64,000 nucleotides of DNA from Alnus glutinosa (Eukaryota; Streptophyta; Magnoliopsida; Fagales; Betulaceae): positions 20,871,628 to 20,935,627 of the forward strand of contig NC_084897.1 of assembly GCF_958979055.1 (NCBI RefSeq). Direction: 5' to 3'. Positions 1-11,035 of the stretch are shown one piece after another. How positions within the stretch are numbered: the first letter of the stretch is position 1; each line of letters opens with the position of its first letter. The notes below the pieces were generated by a model. It saw nothing but the letters and a program-made list of their open reading frames with translations. It was not told the origin of the DNA and ran no database searches. The translations under genes and the position numbers were made by a program.

Positions 1-147
1 ATATTTTATTTTATTTTATTTTTTTAGTTGAATTTTGAAATTATTAATGCAGAGTCAAAATGTTTGGTCTACATGGTGCTACATTTTTCATAGGGAACAT
101 ATTACACATTATTTGCAATCCCTGATGGATTAATTATTTCCTTCCAG

Positions 148-1146
148 GAGTGGGAGATCAAGAAAAGAAAATAATGAGCCAGGGCCTATAAATCCTCAGC
201 AAGCCATTCTGGCTGTGGCACCACTCAATAGTGTGCCATACATTGGTCCACCTACACCGCATAGCTATACTGTATCATCACCAACTAAAAGGTACACAGA
301 GACTCTGGAAAAAGTTGCCACCAGAGTGGGGGTTGCATTGACTGGATGTGCAGCTATGGGAAAGATTGGACCAGTTATAGGACTAATGGACATCGGCGAA
401 TCCAAAGATTCTTACCTTTTTCGTGTCTCCCTGCCAGGGGTAGCAAGGGATGAGAGTGAGTTTCATTCACATGGTACAGTTTGATCAACTATTGAATTCA
501 ATCATTTTACTTACTAGTTAAATATTCTTAGGAACAAATTTTATTTCTAAATTATATTGCAGGAACTTTAGTAGTTAGTTTGGCCTTTTCTGGTTATTTT
601 ATAACATATGAGGGAAATCATTGTTGATTCATGTGATTTATGCATTAGCTCAAGTGCAACTCTTGATATGGATTTTCTTTCAAATCGGTATGAAATGAAA
701 TTGATCTTTCATCTGGTCTCTGTAACATTATTTCATTTGTTTCTATAATCCTTCACTTAAAGACTTTCTCGAATTAGCTAATTTACTTGTTATGAACATA
801 GAATTTCATATGATGCGAGAATCATGGTTAATTTCTCCCATTATACTGCCAGCTTCTAATATTCATCTTTCTAACATTTACTGAGCCTTGTCTTCATTTT
901 CTGACTGCAGATGGTTTCCGTTGTGATGTTGAACCTGATGGAAAAGTAGTAATAAAGGGTGTAACAACGACTGGTGAAAAAATAGTGTGCAAAAACTCCC
1001 AAATCTTTCAGATGCACACACAAAATCTATGCCCACCAGGGCACTTCTCTATCTCATTCCAGCTGCCAGGTCCAGTCGACCGGCAACAATTTTCTGGTTC
1101 TTTTGGAATTGATGGGATTTTGGAAGGCGTTGTGAAGAAAAGGTGA
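148..1146 (+). CDS. Alpha-crystallin/HSP20-like protein, IDM3 type (3' part of gene)
   Basis: Two exons are visible, 148-455 and 911-1146, joined at a phase-1 GT-AG intron (donor gtgagt, acceptor ctgcag). The reading frame enters from an acceptor at 146-147, so the 5' exon or exons lie before the window. The product has a basic, polar N-terminal stretch ([12 protein letters not shown]), then a [11 protein letters not shown] segment. A small-heat-shock/alpha-crystallin fold follows ([11 protein letters not shown], then [20 protein letters not shown]) and ends at GVVKKR-stop. The short C-terminal domain resembles the plant ACD proteins related to Arabidopsis IDM2/IDM3, which act with the IDM1 histone acetyltransferase in active DNA demethylation in the nucleus. 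Family assignment rests on recalled similarity. The IDM role is inferred, and another ACD-class HSP20 is possible. Confidence 0.75.
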
Positions 1147-1430
1147 TTGACAAGTCTTACATTTTTGGTGAGCATGGACTGATTTAATTTTAGTTGAGAG
1201 TATAACAAGGACAGGAGGAGCTTTAGAAAGGATGTTGTTCAGAGTGCTGTTTGCCTGCAACTTTGTAGATATACGTTCCTACATAGAGCTGAATGACAAA
1301 AAGCGATAGTGCATCATTTTAAGACTTTGTTTAGTTAAGTCAAGTCTATGCTATTTCTGATAAATTTTACAATTACAAAGTGTTGCTACTTTTGGGAATT
1401 ATAAATTTTTAGAAGGAATACAACCAAAAG

Positions 1431-1435
1431 ACGGT

Positions 1436-1475
<40 letters not shown>

Positions 1476-2035
1476 TTTATTTATTTATAAGTACAACAGT
1501 AACCAATTACAACAAAAAAGAAAAAACACAACAAGAGAGCTTGGGCAACCCAAAATTGAAACTAAGAATGAAAGTACGCGGGGGCAATGTTTTCGAAGAT
1601 GCGGGCCCATTAGCTCGAGGCACGGATGCCACAAAGTCGGGGTCACCATTAAAGGTGATTTCAAATGTGTATTGAGTCACAAGGACCCAAACACCTAAAC
1701 AGGGGAGAAGGGAACAACAAAAAAACCCATAAAAACATACAAACAAACACAATACCCCTGGAGTTGCAACACCCATTACACCCACCCAAAACACCCTCTT
1801 ATTCTGCTCGAACGAGTGGCAGGGGATGTACGTATGTGGGGGGGCAACCAAATGTTTTCATCCTCCTTCCAAAGGCACCTTATATTGGTAGCTTCTTTTG
1901 GTGCCGTGCTTGTCGTTGCCCTTGTAATGGCTTCACCTACAATTGTGACAAATGCAACTTCGGCCTTGATGTACAATGTAGACAAGACCAACACCAAGGT
2001 ATTGTAAATGCTGTAAATACTTGACGGTTGGTAAC
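1431..2035 (-). mobile_element. Poly(A)-tailed retroposed segment carrying a DC1-domain fragment
   Basis: A run of about 29 T at 1440-1468 reads as a poly(A) tail on the minus strand, preceded there by an AATAAATAAATAAATT stretch. The flanks are similar: gacggtaac just before the T run and gacggttggtaac at 2023-2035, compatible with a decayed target-site duplication. On the plus strand, 1893-1984 encodes a Cys/His-poor DC1 (C1_3) zinc-binding piece: CRACRCPCNGF, then YNCDKC, then a final C. It closes at a stop at 2022-2024. No start, splice site or full domain is visible, so this is a gene fragment and not a gene. DC1 sense and tail sense are opposite, which is odd for a simple processed copy. 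Confidence 0.4.
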
Positions 2036-2409
2036 GTTAAGAATGCATACTCATGCAGCTATAACTCATGTATCTTTGAATATAAATAAGAATGCATACT
2101 CTGTCTTTGGTTAAGAAAACCAAATCAGCATTTGATTTTTCAAATTATTACAGATCATTTGTAAAGGTCCAATTTATCTATCTTTTTCTTTTGTTCTTCC
2201 TTTGTCCCCTCTATTTTCTCTTCTTCATCAACACGTCGAAGGCCACCCCAATGCTTGCCGTAGTTCCGTCCCTGACCCTTCCCCTCCGTCTCTTCCTTAA
2301 AAATAGGAAAACAAAGAAAAAATAAATAGCAATTTCAATATACAAACAAGCACATACCAGAGAGAGAGAGGCAAGAGGGACTTCTTGGACCTTGACCCCA
2401 TGATGCTCA
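2036..2409. other. Intergenic, no gene seen
   Basis: AT-rich spacer. The 15-mer taagaatgcatactc occurs twice (about 2038 and 2087), bracketing a 50-bp direct duplication. No coding sequence is recognised. Confidence 0.5.
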
Positions 2410-2815
2410 AAACTCACGAAAATACTCACAGTTTTGGTTCCTCAACAATTTCCCTGATCCCATTGAAGTCAAACGAAACATCCTCAAAGTGCAGGAAAGT
2501 CTGGAATGGGGCTTTTGAGCCGCTTTTCCATGCTCTCATATCCCATAGCATGTACTTCAAGTGGATTTTGAAGCTGAAAATTTCTTGGGGGTCCTTCCAT
2601 ATATGCTTCAGTTTTGGCAGATGAATCAGATGCAATTCTTTTAATTGAGTGGCTGTTACAGCACATGTTTCTTGAACAATAAGATTTTCACAAAACTCAA
2701 CTTTTATAATCTGAGGTTTGCAAAAGGAATCTGCAGTGAATTGGTTATGCCATATAATCTTCAAGTCAACCATGTAGAAGATTCTCAATTTTTCCAAACT
2801 AGGGAATGGAACCTA
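2410..2815 (-). pseudogene. NBS-LRR (RPS2-like) LRR exon, broken copy 1
   Basis: The minus strand encodes a leucine-rich-repeat piece of the RPS2/RPS5-like CNL class. It opens after an acceptor-like ctgtag with GSIPSLEKLRIFYMVDLK, then IIWHNQF, LKELHLIHLPKLKHIWKD and a degraded IREIVEE end. Intact genes of this group repeat the unit LxxLxLxxLPxLKHIWxxDPQGIFSF followed by a Cys-rich line and VEEIVAKE. Here the middle is degenerate (RAWKSGSKAPFQTF in place of the SLFPASVARxL line). There is no NB-ARC domain in the region. It is the most downstream of three LRR pieces on this strand (2410-2815, 4059-4470, 4560-4800) and probably all are exons of one decayed gene. Confidence 0.65.
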
Positions 2816-4058
2816 CAGAATTCATCCGGTATGTGTTAATGACATATACAACCATCATATTGAAGATAAGATACCAAGTAAAGATGACAAAAATTTGTAA
2901 GTTTGTAATCTTAACAAGGGAACGAGTAGAAGGTAAAAAATTAAAAATCAACCTCTTTGTAGAAGAGAGGCTGCACAAGAGTATGAGGATTCTCCTTTTA
3001 ATTAGTTCATTTTGCCAACTTTTTCATCTACAAGGTCCCGTTCTATGTATCATAACAAAAATTAGGTTCACTCTGTCTAGACACAATATCACTTCTACCA
3101 TAATGCTGGACATCTTAAAAAAGTAGTTAAAGCTCTCACCTCTTGCACAACCTCTCTTTGTAGAAGAGAGGTTGCACAAGAGTATGAGGATTCTCCTTTT
3201 AATTAGTTCATTTTGTCAACTTTTTCATCTACAAGGTCCCGTTCTATGTATCATAACAAAAATTAGGTTCACTCTGTCTAGAAGCAATATCACTTCTACC
3301 ATAATGCTGGACATCTTAAAAAAGTAGTTAAAGCTCTCACCTCTTCAACCAAGAAAAAGGTGTGCGGAATTGAACCACCCCCAATGTGTATATAATATAT
3401 GTGTATAATTAAAACAAATAATAGTAAATAAAAAATATGAAAGAACCAGATATTGCATGATCATGAACCAAGGAAGATTCTTCAATTTGGGTAATGTAGC
3501 ACACTCGAAAGAGCTTTTCAAAGGTTCTAGCCACCCAAAAAAGAAAAGGGTTTCAAACGTCACAGAGTAGTAGTGGTATTACTAGCTAATTTATGTGTCT
3601 TAAGGATGTGATATGGCTTCAAAATTAATCATAAATTGGTTAATAACTAACTAGTATTTTAGAAACCCAATTAACAGATTTCACAAACCTTCATCTCCAC
3701 AGATACTCCTATAAAGTCGATCCTTGTTCAATGCCCGCACACAAAAAGTCAAAGAAATTTCTTGTGACATTACAAAAATTCTAGTAATGGTAAAGAAGAT
3801 TAAGTAGTTCGTTCCATTTATAAGCAATATCACTTCTATCACTTCTACCAAAATGTGTGGACATTTAACGAGATTAGTTAAGGCTCTTACATACCTCATC
3901 AACCAAGGAAAAGGGGTTGTTTAATCTCAAGTTGGCTCTCTTAAAAGCTTAAAAGTTCAGCATTGGCCATTCTGAAGTTTGCACTTCAAGGTAAAACCAC
4001 TTGAGTCTTGGTAGCACTGCAAGCTGCAGGACAGTTACTTGCAGGAAGACGAACCCAG
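2816..4058. other. Spacer between LRR pseudo-exons
   Basis: Apart from the 201-bp tandem copies and their third relative, this stretch (2816-2952 and 3346-4058) is AT-rich and shows no convincing exon. It is best read as decayed intron sequence of the minus-strand NBS-LRR gene. Confidence 0.5.
2953..3345. repeat. Tandem duplication, 2 copies of about 201 bp
   Basis: The units 2953-3153 and 3154-3345 differ at only about five positions. Both run from ctctttgtagaagagagg to aaagctctcacctctt. A more diverged third piece lies at about 3790-3905 (cacttctaccaaaatgtgtggacat, then taaggctcttac). The copies lie between LRR exons of the decayed NBS-LRR gene and are likely former intron sequence duplicated together with exon-intron units. 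Confidence 0.85.
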
Positions 4059-4470
4059 CTATTGGTTGCACCGCTTCTTCCCCTGCAACAATTTCCTCCG
4101 GTACCTTAAATCAACTATCACAAGTTGCTCCCATTGCATGAGACATCTAGCCACAGAGGCCAGAAATAGACTTTTCAAACTCATACATCCCGCAACACAT
4201 ACACTTTGTATATTTTGAAAGCTGAAAATTGATTTGGGGTCTTTACTCCATACATGCCTCATATTGGGAAGCCAACTCAAATACAATATTTTCAACTGAA
4301 TGGCTGTTACAACATGCATTTCTGTAACAGTTGGCATATCAAATTAAAAGATGTTCATTATTATATTGTAAGAGCTTGTAAAAGGAATCCACGACAAATT
4401 GGTTCCACCATATGATTTTCAAGCCATCCATGTGGAAGATTCCCAAATATTCAAAACTAGGGCAGGCAAG
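4059..4470 (-). pseudogene. NBS-LRR (RPS2-like) LRR exon, broken copy 2
   Basis: Minus-strand LRR segment. It starts after ccctgcag with LACPSFEYLGIFHMDGLK and IIWWNQF, loses frame around 4340-4380, then continues MHVVTAIQLKILYLSWLP, MRHVWSKDPKSIFSFQNI, CMSLKSLFLASVARCLMQ. The order of units (FPSL, HLPKLxHIWxKDPxxIFSF, CxSLKxLFPASVARxL) is that of RPS2-like CNL genes. It aligns with the copy at 2410-2815, so the two are tandem LRR units of the same ancestral gene. The open part ends near 4059 without a consensus donor. The frame break and missing NB-ARC mark it as non-functional. Confidence 0.7.
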
Positions 4471-5325
4471 CTGCAGGGTTCATCCCATGTGCTAATTACA
4501 CACATATTAGTAATAACTCGCATAACGGGTTTTTTTCAAAAAAGTTTAGAATAAAAAAGGGGATGCTAAAAAGATTTACCTCTTCATTGAAGAGAAGTTG
4601 GATAGCGATACGAGGGCTCTCATTTGCATTCATTTCTTTGAGTTTTTTGCTGGTTGTCATGCCCAAACTAACAGGTTTGGATATGAATGTCTTTAATTTA
4701 GGGTAATGGTCTATCATTAACACCTTCAAGGATGGAAATTTGATATTACTTCCTTTCGCATAATCTTTTTAGGATTGGAAGCTCTTCTAGGAACATGGAT
4801 TCTAGTCGAGGGAACAACACCTTAGGAATTGTTTCTTCTACTACTCCTAAATTTCTTCTAGGAAGATGGATTCTAGTAGAAGAAACAATTCCTAAGGTGT
4901 TGTTCCCTCGACTAGAATCATGTTTCTAGAAGAGCTTCCAATCCAAAAAAGATTATGTGAAAGGAAGTAATATCAAATTTCCATCCTTGAAGGTGTTAAT
5001 GATAGACCATTGCCCTAAATTAAAGACATTCATATCCAAACCTGTTAGTTTGGGCATGACAACCAGCAAAAAACTCAAATAAATGAATGCAAATGAGAGC
5101 CCTCGTATCGCTATGCAACTTCTGATCAATGAAGAGGTAAATCTTTTTGACTTGTTTCCCTGTTTTAGCCTCCTCTTTTTTATTTTAAACTTGAAAAGAA
5201 AAAAATAGTTATGAGAGTTATTACATATAGGTGTGTAATTAGCACATGGGATGAACCTTGCAGGTTGCTTCCCTAGTTTGGAATATTTGACAATCTCCCA
5301 CATGGATGACTTGAAAATTGTTAAA
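4415..5325. repeat. Large inverted repeat (palindrome) of an NBS-LRR segment
   Basis: The left arm is about 4415-4843 and the right arm 4874-5325, separated by only 30 bases. The arm ends at the loop are complementary (gtttcttctacta and tagtagaagaaac). The innermost 270 bp of each arm are nearly identical. Similarity then continues outward through an intron-like stretch to gcacatgggatgaaccttgcag (5243 on) and its partner near 4480. Transcription of either strand would give a hairpin with arms of roughly 430-450 nt. The arms are an LRR exon plus flanking intron of an RPS2-like gene. Confidence 0.9.
4560..4800 (-). pseudogene. NBS-LRR LRR exon, left member of an inverted pair
   Basis: The minus strand reads KVLMIDHYPKLKTFISKP, then VSLGMTTSKKLKEMNANE, then AIQLLFNEE before a gtaaat donor-like site at 4578. 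This is a C-terminal LRR exon of the same RPS2-like gene and lies 5' of the 4059-4470 piece in transcription order. A second, near-identical copy lies in inverted orientation at about 4945-5145, with one early stop (KKLK-stop in place of KKLKEMNANE). Together they form the arms of the palindrome described separately. Confidence 0.65.
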
Positions 5326-6841
5326 TCAGCGCTTGCGATTTAAATTATATTCTAACACTCTTTCTTGAACAAAAACTCCCCTATGCCTAACACCTGCAAT
5401 AATTACAAAAGGAAGGGATGAGATCCCGAGATTATTATAAGAAATTAAAGCTGAAGCTAGAAATAAAGTCAAAAATAGATCCAAACATATCTATATAATA
5501 TAATCCTAGAATTCTTTAACTAAAAGACCGAGGAAAGGATATAATGACAATGATATGGCGATCAATGAGACCTTTTTTTTTGTGCCGGTTGAGAAGCTGC
5601 AGGAAGTAGGTCATGGTGGATCCGGGGTGGCGACTCAAGGTCAGTGGAGGGCCATGTGCGTGGCGGAGATGAATGGAAAACGGCAAATCTAACTTCTATC
5701 TTCCCACGACGAAAAAAAGAAAGAAAGAAAAGACACCCCCCCCCAAAAAAAAAATGAAGGTAAAAGATAAGAGAAAGTAGAAGAGAAAAAAAAGGAGCAG
5801 GCACAAACCTAAAAGCAAGAAGAAAACAACCAAAGCAATGCAATGGGATTAAAGAGAAAAGGAGGAGCAGACACTCGTATACTAGTACATCTAGTCACTA
5901 GAATAAATTAAACAAAAGCAGAGAAAAGATGGAAATTAGAACCACGTACCTCTCTTTGCCTGCCCCGAATCAAGACTGCACTTCAAAGATGCTCACCGGA
6001 ATGAATGTGAAAATCAATATCAGACTTTGGCCATGAAACTTTACAGTGTGTGATGAAGATGGTAAAGTGACTTTAAGAGCATCGTTTCACTCAATCTCTC
6101 GCTCTCTCTTCTCCCGCTTCTTTCTCTATCGTCTCTGTCTCTCAACCTCTCTCTCTCGTCTTTGTCTCTCAATCTCTATCTCTCTTCTCCGTCTTCTTTC
6201 TCTTTCGTCCCTGTCTCTCAATCTCTCCCTCTCTCTCGTCTCCATTGATTTCTGGGTTTTGCTGTTCTTCGTTTTTTTGTTTGTTGATTGTTGATTTCTA
6301 GTGGAATTTGGGGGTAGGGGGTTTGAGTTGTGGAGTTTTGGGGTGTGAATTTTGATCAGTGAGTGGTGGCGGAATATGCGTTTTGAGGATTTTGTGTATT
6401 TTTATGTGTTTCAGCCTTTTGAGGATTTTGTTTTTCGTTTGTTTAATCCTGCATTCTGGACTGAGATGAGAGAGAGAGAGAGAAAGGCGTGAGTTGAAGA
6501 GGGAGATGGGGTGCTGCGAGAGGAAGAAGAAAAGATTGGCAGAGAGAGAGGAAAAACCAGAGCAGAGACGACAATGGATCCAGATCCACGGTAAGAAATT
6601 GCCGTGGACAGCAATTTTGACACACAAGGCTAAGAACATCCCACGTAAACCCCTTATTAAATTTTAATTTTTAAACCAAAATTTAACCCCTTTCTTTCTT
6701 TTTATTACCTTTCTCCCCTACTCTTCTGCATCTTCCTCTTCTTCATTTCTCACTCTTCCCCATTTTCTTGAAAGGAGAAGCATCACATGCGTCAATAGTA
6801 TCATTTAACGAAATAGATACAGTCTATTTTAAAGGAAATGT
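5326..6841. other. Intergenic with CT/GA-rich microsatellite stretches
   Basis: No gene is supported. 5565-5860 holds a G-rich segment followed by A/C homopolymers. 6080-6245 is a long pyrimidine-rich tract (ctctct with ttctc interruptions), and 6465-6555 is its purine-rich counterpart. The open frames across these tracts have Ser/Leu/Arg-biased composition and no domain. Confidence 0.6.
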
Positions 6842-7627
6842 ATGGTGCGTTTGGGTATTAAATTTTAAGAATTAGAATTGAATTCTAATTCTATTTACAA
6901 ATATTGAGGTAAGAAATTATGTTTGGGTGTTGAATTTTGAGATTGAAAAATATTATATTTTAATGGTAAGAAATGATTGATAGTTTAAAAAGTTGTGTGT
7001 AATGATTGGTATTTTGAAAAGTTGTGTGAAATAATAATTTAAATAATAATAATTTATTATATATTGATTATTTAATTAAAAATAAATAAATAATTTTTTT
7101 TAAAAAAAATAATTGAAATCAAAATTAAAAATTAAAAAAAAAAAATGAAGCAAGGGTGGCTGCCGGTTGGCAGCCACCCTCAGAGGAGGTTGGGGGTGGC
7201 CGCGCGGCCACCCCCAGTGCTCGGGGGAGGCCGCGCGGCCACCCCCGGCCACCCCCAGTACTCGGGGGAGGCCGCGCGGCTACCCCCAAGGGTCAGGGGT
7301 GGCCGCGCGACCACCCCCAAGGGTAAGGGGTGGCCGCGCGGCCACCCCCAGTAGTCGGGGGAGGCCGCTCAGCCTCCCCCAAGGGGGTGGCTCCCTCTGT
7401 TTTTTTTTTTTAATTTCTTTTATTTTTTTATTTAAATTATTAATATTAATTTCTTTTATTTTATATTGATTTAAATTATTAATATTAATATTTTTTTAGT
7501 CAACTTTTTCTGCACTGGGTCCCACCAGGAATCTCAAAATTCGGGTCAAAATCCGGGTTTTTGGGCGGGTGGGTGGGTTTTAGAAAAAATCCGGATTGAA
7601 TAATTATTCATTTCTGTACCCAAACAG
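6842..7627. mobile_element. Non-autonomous TIR element with GC-rich palindromic core
   Basis: The ends carry short inverted repeats (gtttgggta at 6849 on, tacccaaac at 7618 on) next to AT-rich flanking sequence. The centre, 7155-7400, is abruptly GC-rich. It consists of about five repeats of the self-complementary block gtggccgcgcggccac separated by ccccagtrctcggggga. No transposase is present. The superfamily is uncertain; the GTTTGGGT-type end resembles PIF/Harbinger or hAT elements. The open frames across the core are compositional artefacts. Confidence 0.55.
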
Positions 7628-9120
7628 TTCATTAGAATTTAAAGTTGATGCATATGAAGTCAATGAAATATAGAGTAACATATTCCTTAATGAAATGAAG
7701 AGAATCCTATTATTCAATAATGGCTATTGAAAGAGGAAAAATTATATTTTTACATTTTTTGTACATCTCATTTTTAAATTTATCTTTATATTTATGGAGT
7801 TTACATTAAACCCTATAAATTCAATATTTGGTTTATGTAAATGTACAAAAAATATATAAGATATGTAAGTGTATCATTTTTCCAATTAAAAGGGCTACTT
7901 GGACATATTTTGGCCGCGACCATTTTTCTGGATATTTATAGTAAATGATGTATTGAGCAAATGTTTGGAGATATTCATGGTATGTTTCCTTTATCTATGT
8001 AATAGTTTTTTCAGACAATGATTATGTTTTTATATTGTTTGGAGTACATTATGTGGCTTATATTCACAATTAATAGATATGGAAGTAGTTGAAGGAGTTT
8101 TATTTGATTTTTGGATTTAATGATAGTTGAATTGTGAAATAGAATATTCGTGTATTTGGATTTGGGTTGGTTAAGGGTGCGTTTAAGTTTTCGATTTCGT
8201 AGACAAAAGTGCAATTTTAATTTAAATCGCAGAAAATAAATTGTTTGAAAATTGTTTTTTTTTTTTTTTAAATGTCTTACAAGTAAAGGGTGATTTTTTG
8301 AAAACACATAATTTATAATGTTAATTTACGATTTTAAAGGTAAAACTATAATTTTGTCAAACGCTTAATTGTTTTTTTTTTTAAATTACATTTTCAAATC
8401 ACACATTTTAAAAATTGTTATTTTTAAATTATACTTTTTGAAATTGCAACTTTCCTAATTAACATGTGCAAAAAAAAGGAGAGGATATATTGTTTTTATT
8501 TATAAAATATTAACAGTGATTTTTTTAAAAAAAAAAAATTAAAAAATTTAACACCTCTAATTTTTTTTTTTTTTTTTTTTTGAGTAACACCTATAATTTC
8601 TTAGGAAACAAGAAACACGGCGTTTAATTTTTTTTTTTTCCAAAAAAAAAAAAAAAAAAAAAAAAACCCGGCGTTAAAAATAAGAGACAATTCTCGTAGT
8701 TTGTAGAAAAAATGCTGCTAATTATCTTCAATATTTTTTTGAGAAGCGACGTTAAAAAATTGGAGATGAAGACAAATGAAGAGAATTATCTTTAATTTTT
8801 AATGTCATTTTTTTTATAAACGATGTGAATTTGTTTAAAATTGTCATTTTTTTTTAAAAAAGGTCGCAAAATTTACATTCCCGACATTGGTATTATAGGA
8901 AATTAGAAAACAACGATGAAAATAGCATTTTTTTTTTTTTAATGAAAACGTCACTAATCATGTTTTTTTTTTTGACATATTACAAAATGAATTATGATAT
9001 AATTATGAGCTCGGCAATTTCAGTTCCACCGCACTATGCAAAGATTTTTTACAATCCTTCTGTCATATATTCACCGGCCTAATGCCTGAGGTTCCTTATA
9101 TGTTATAATTATGATATATT
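7628..9120. other. AT-rich intergenic, mostly unrecognised
   Basis: Homopolymer-rich DNA with T or A runs at 8248, 8562 and 8640. A MITE-like segment is listed separately (8172-8460). No gene is seen. The last 120 bp run into the 3' end of the PPR relic. Confidence 0.5.
8172..8460. mobile_element. MITE-like copy, same family as 32652-32942
   Basis: The left end taagggtgcgttta is followed by cgatttcgtag, tgcaattttaatttaaatcgcag and later gtcaaacgctta. These are the inverted counterparts of motifs in the copy at 32652-32942 (ggtccgtttgg, cgatttcaaaaaatgcaattt, gttaagcgtttgg). The right end is degraded by T/A runs. Confidence 0.45.
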
Positions 9121-10580
9121 CTATGAACCGTATATGTTAGAAAGAACATGAACTCCACTACCCTGAGGCTCCGGTTCCAACCCCATTATGCGGCTTCTCA
9201 CTTGGTCAACTAGATTCACGTTTTCATGAATGTCACAGTCATTTAGAAGAGCATCCCATATGGCAATTTTGGGTCTGGCTGGCATTTTCTTCACTAATCT
9301 CTCTGCCTCTTCAAAATGACCTGCTCGACACAGAAGCTCAACCCTGCATGCAACCACAGTGTGCTAGTGTTGGCTCCATGCTGTAAACATCTGCCATTGA
9401 GGTAAATTGTCTCTGACCTTCTTCAACCAGTCCAACATGGTTATCTGCACTTAGAACCCTAATGTATGTGATCTCGTCAGGGATAACAGTAGCATCCTCT
9501 TGAAAGTACTTAGTGCTTCCTCTCCATGTCCATATGCATGGCTAAACCAACGACCATGCTAGTTCATGCCATCACATCTTTGGCTTTCAATTTACAAAAG
9601 ATCTACTGCGAACTTCTTGCATCTCAAATTTCAGCATACATATCCACCAGGGTAGTTTCAAAAGCAATATCCTTGCTGATGTTGGTCTTTGATACAAAAA
9701 CATGAATGCTTGGCCCAATGGCCAATGTTAGAGCCCCAAGCAAGTATAGGCAACTATGATGCTAAAAAAGGTAGCTGTGTTCGGCTCAAACCCAGCAATC
9801 AGCATATTAAAGAACAGGCCTAATGCCTCCTCAACCCTGCCATACTGATTATAAGCACCAATCATGAAGTTCCAGGCAACCATATTTCTTTCAGGCATTT
9901 TGCTGAACAGGTTCCTTGCATATCTGAAGCTGCCACGTTTGACACATATCCATAATGGCTGTTGCAAGTATCACATTGGAAATTCAAGTCTGATTCAAAG
10001 GGATCATATCCAAGTTGGCAGACACGAATGTGAACCCATTTTCCAGTGTCTATATATCTCTGGTATGAGCACATGCAACTAATACATCCACCAAGGCAAT
10101 CTCATTAGGCTCTACGGTCCAAAACTCCATGTCTTCCTTCAAACACCAACCGTTATTAAACTAGTCCTAGCCACCACATTCCACTTTGGTATACAATCAA
10201 CCACTTATAATCCTTCTTCCATATCTGCACAAGATACATACATATTGAGGAAACCAAAAGAAGCATACACATTCAATTCAACCCAGTTTTCACAATGTGA
10301 TCGTGAACTGCTTTTCCATAAATTGGATCAGTAACTACTGAACATGCTTTGAGCACAGAAGGGAACATAAAATGGTTCAACGAGACGACCAACCCTTTTG
10401 CTGCATTTCTCTATACATAAACAAAGCCTCATCTAGGTTCTACTCTTAGAGTAACCTTTTATCATAGAGTTCCAAATGTATAAATTAGGCACTTCAATTT
10501 GGTTAAAAATCGAGTTTGCATAATTGAAGTCTCCAGCTTCAGAACTTGTGCAAAAATCAATAAGCCTGCTCAGGCCTCAG
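9121..10580 (-). pseudogene. Pentatricopeptide-repeat (PPR, PLS class, E-type) gene, decayed
   Basis: PPR motifs are readable in several minus-strand frames. N-terminal to C-terminal they are: FNYANSIFNQIEVPNLYIWN and SMIKGYS (about 10530-10440); RYARNLFSKMPERNMVAWNF, MIGAYNQYGRVEEAL and LFFNMLIAGFEPNTATF (9950-9740); and an E-domain end, RVELLCRAGHFEEAERLVKK, MPARPKIAIWDALLNDCDIH, VHVLSNIYGS (9350-9121). Active family members sit in mitochondria or plastids and bind RNA for editing or processing. Several in-frame stops and frame changes separate the motifs (for example after SKSRT near 10440, and across 9360-9720), and no DYW domain follows. A full gene would be about 1.6-1.9 kb, so most of the length survives but it cannot make the protein. 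Confidence 0.8.
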
Positions 10581-11035
10581 GGGGATTACATTTTTTATGA
10601 CTGATGTGATCATCAGCCCATTAAACTATTTCAACCCAGTCATGGTTCTGCAGTTAATCTAACAAAGACAGGGTGGAAGGTCTTTGGGGAATTTCCCTGG
10701 GCAGATACAAGAGCTTGTGGATGTAATTAAGCATCAATAGGAGCCTAGAGAAAAGTTCGGGTGCTAATGCCACATTTCAAGATATCAAGATTTTCGACTC
10801 TATGCAGACTGCAAAGTATTTCAAATTGACAATCACTGATCGGACTAGCAACATCAAGTTCATATAAATTTTCAATCAAAGAATACATAGTATGATTATA
10901 GGGAAAAAAGAAAAGAAAAGAAAAAGCATACAGAATTAAATGAATCATCTTTTCACTGTCTATGATAAGAAAAAAGACTAAACAATGACAATCCAGAAAA
11001 GAAAAATAACTCCATATTTGTTTTATAGAGCTCTT
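10581..11035. other. Intergenic between PPR relic and membrane-protein gene
   Basis: AT-rich, with no gene recognised. It probably includes the 3' untranslated region and polyadenylation site of the minus-strand gene ending at 11036. Confidence 0.4.

Noticed and set aside
6046-6639. Ser/Leu-rich frames on both strands
   Set aside because: Generated by CT/GA microsatellite tracts. Composition only.
7145-7469. Open frames rich in Arg, Gly, Pro and Ala
   Set aside because: They come from the repeated GC palindrome in a TIR element, are open in several frames and have no domain.
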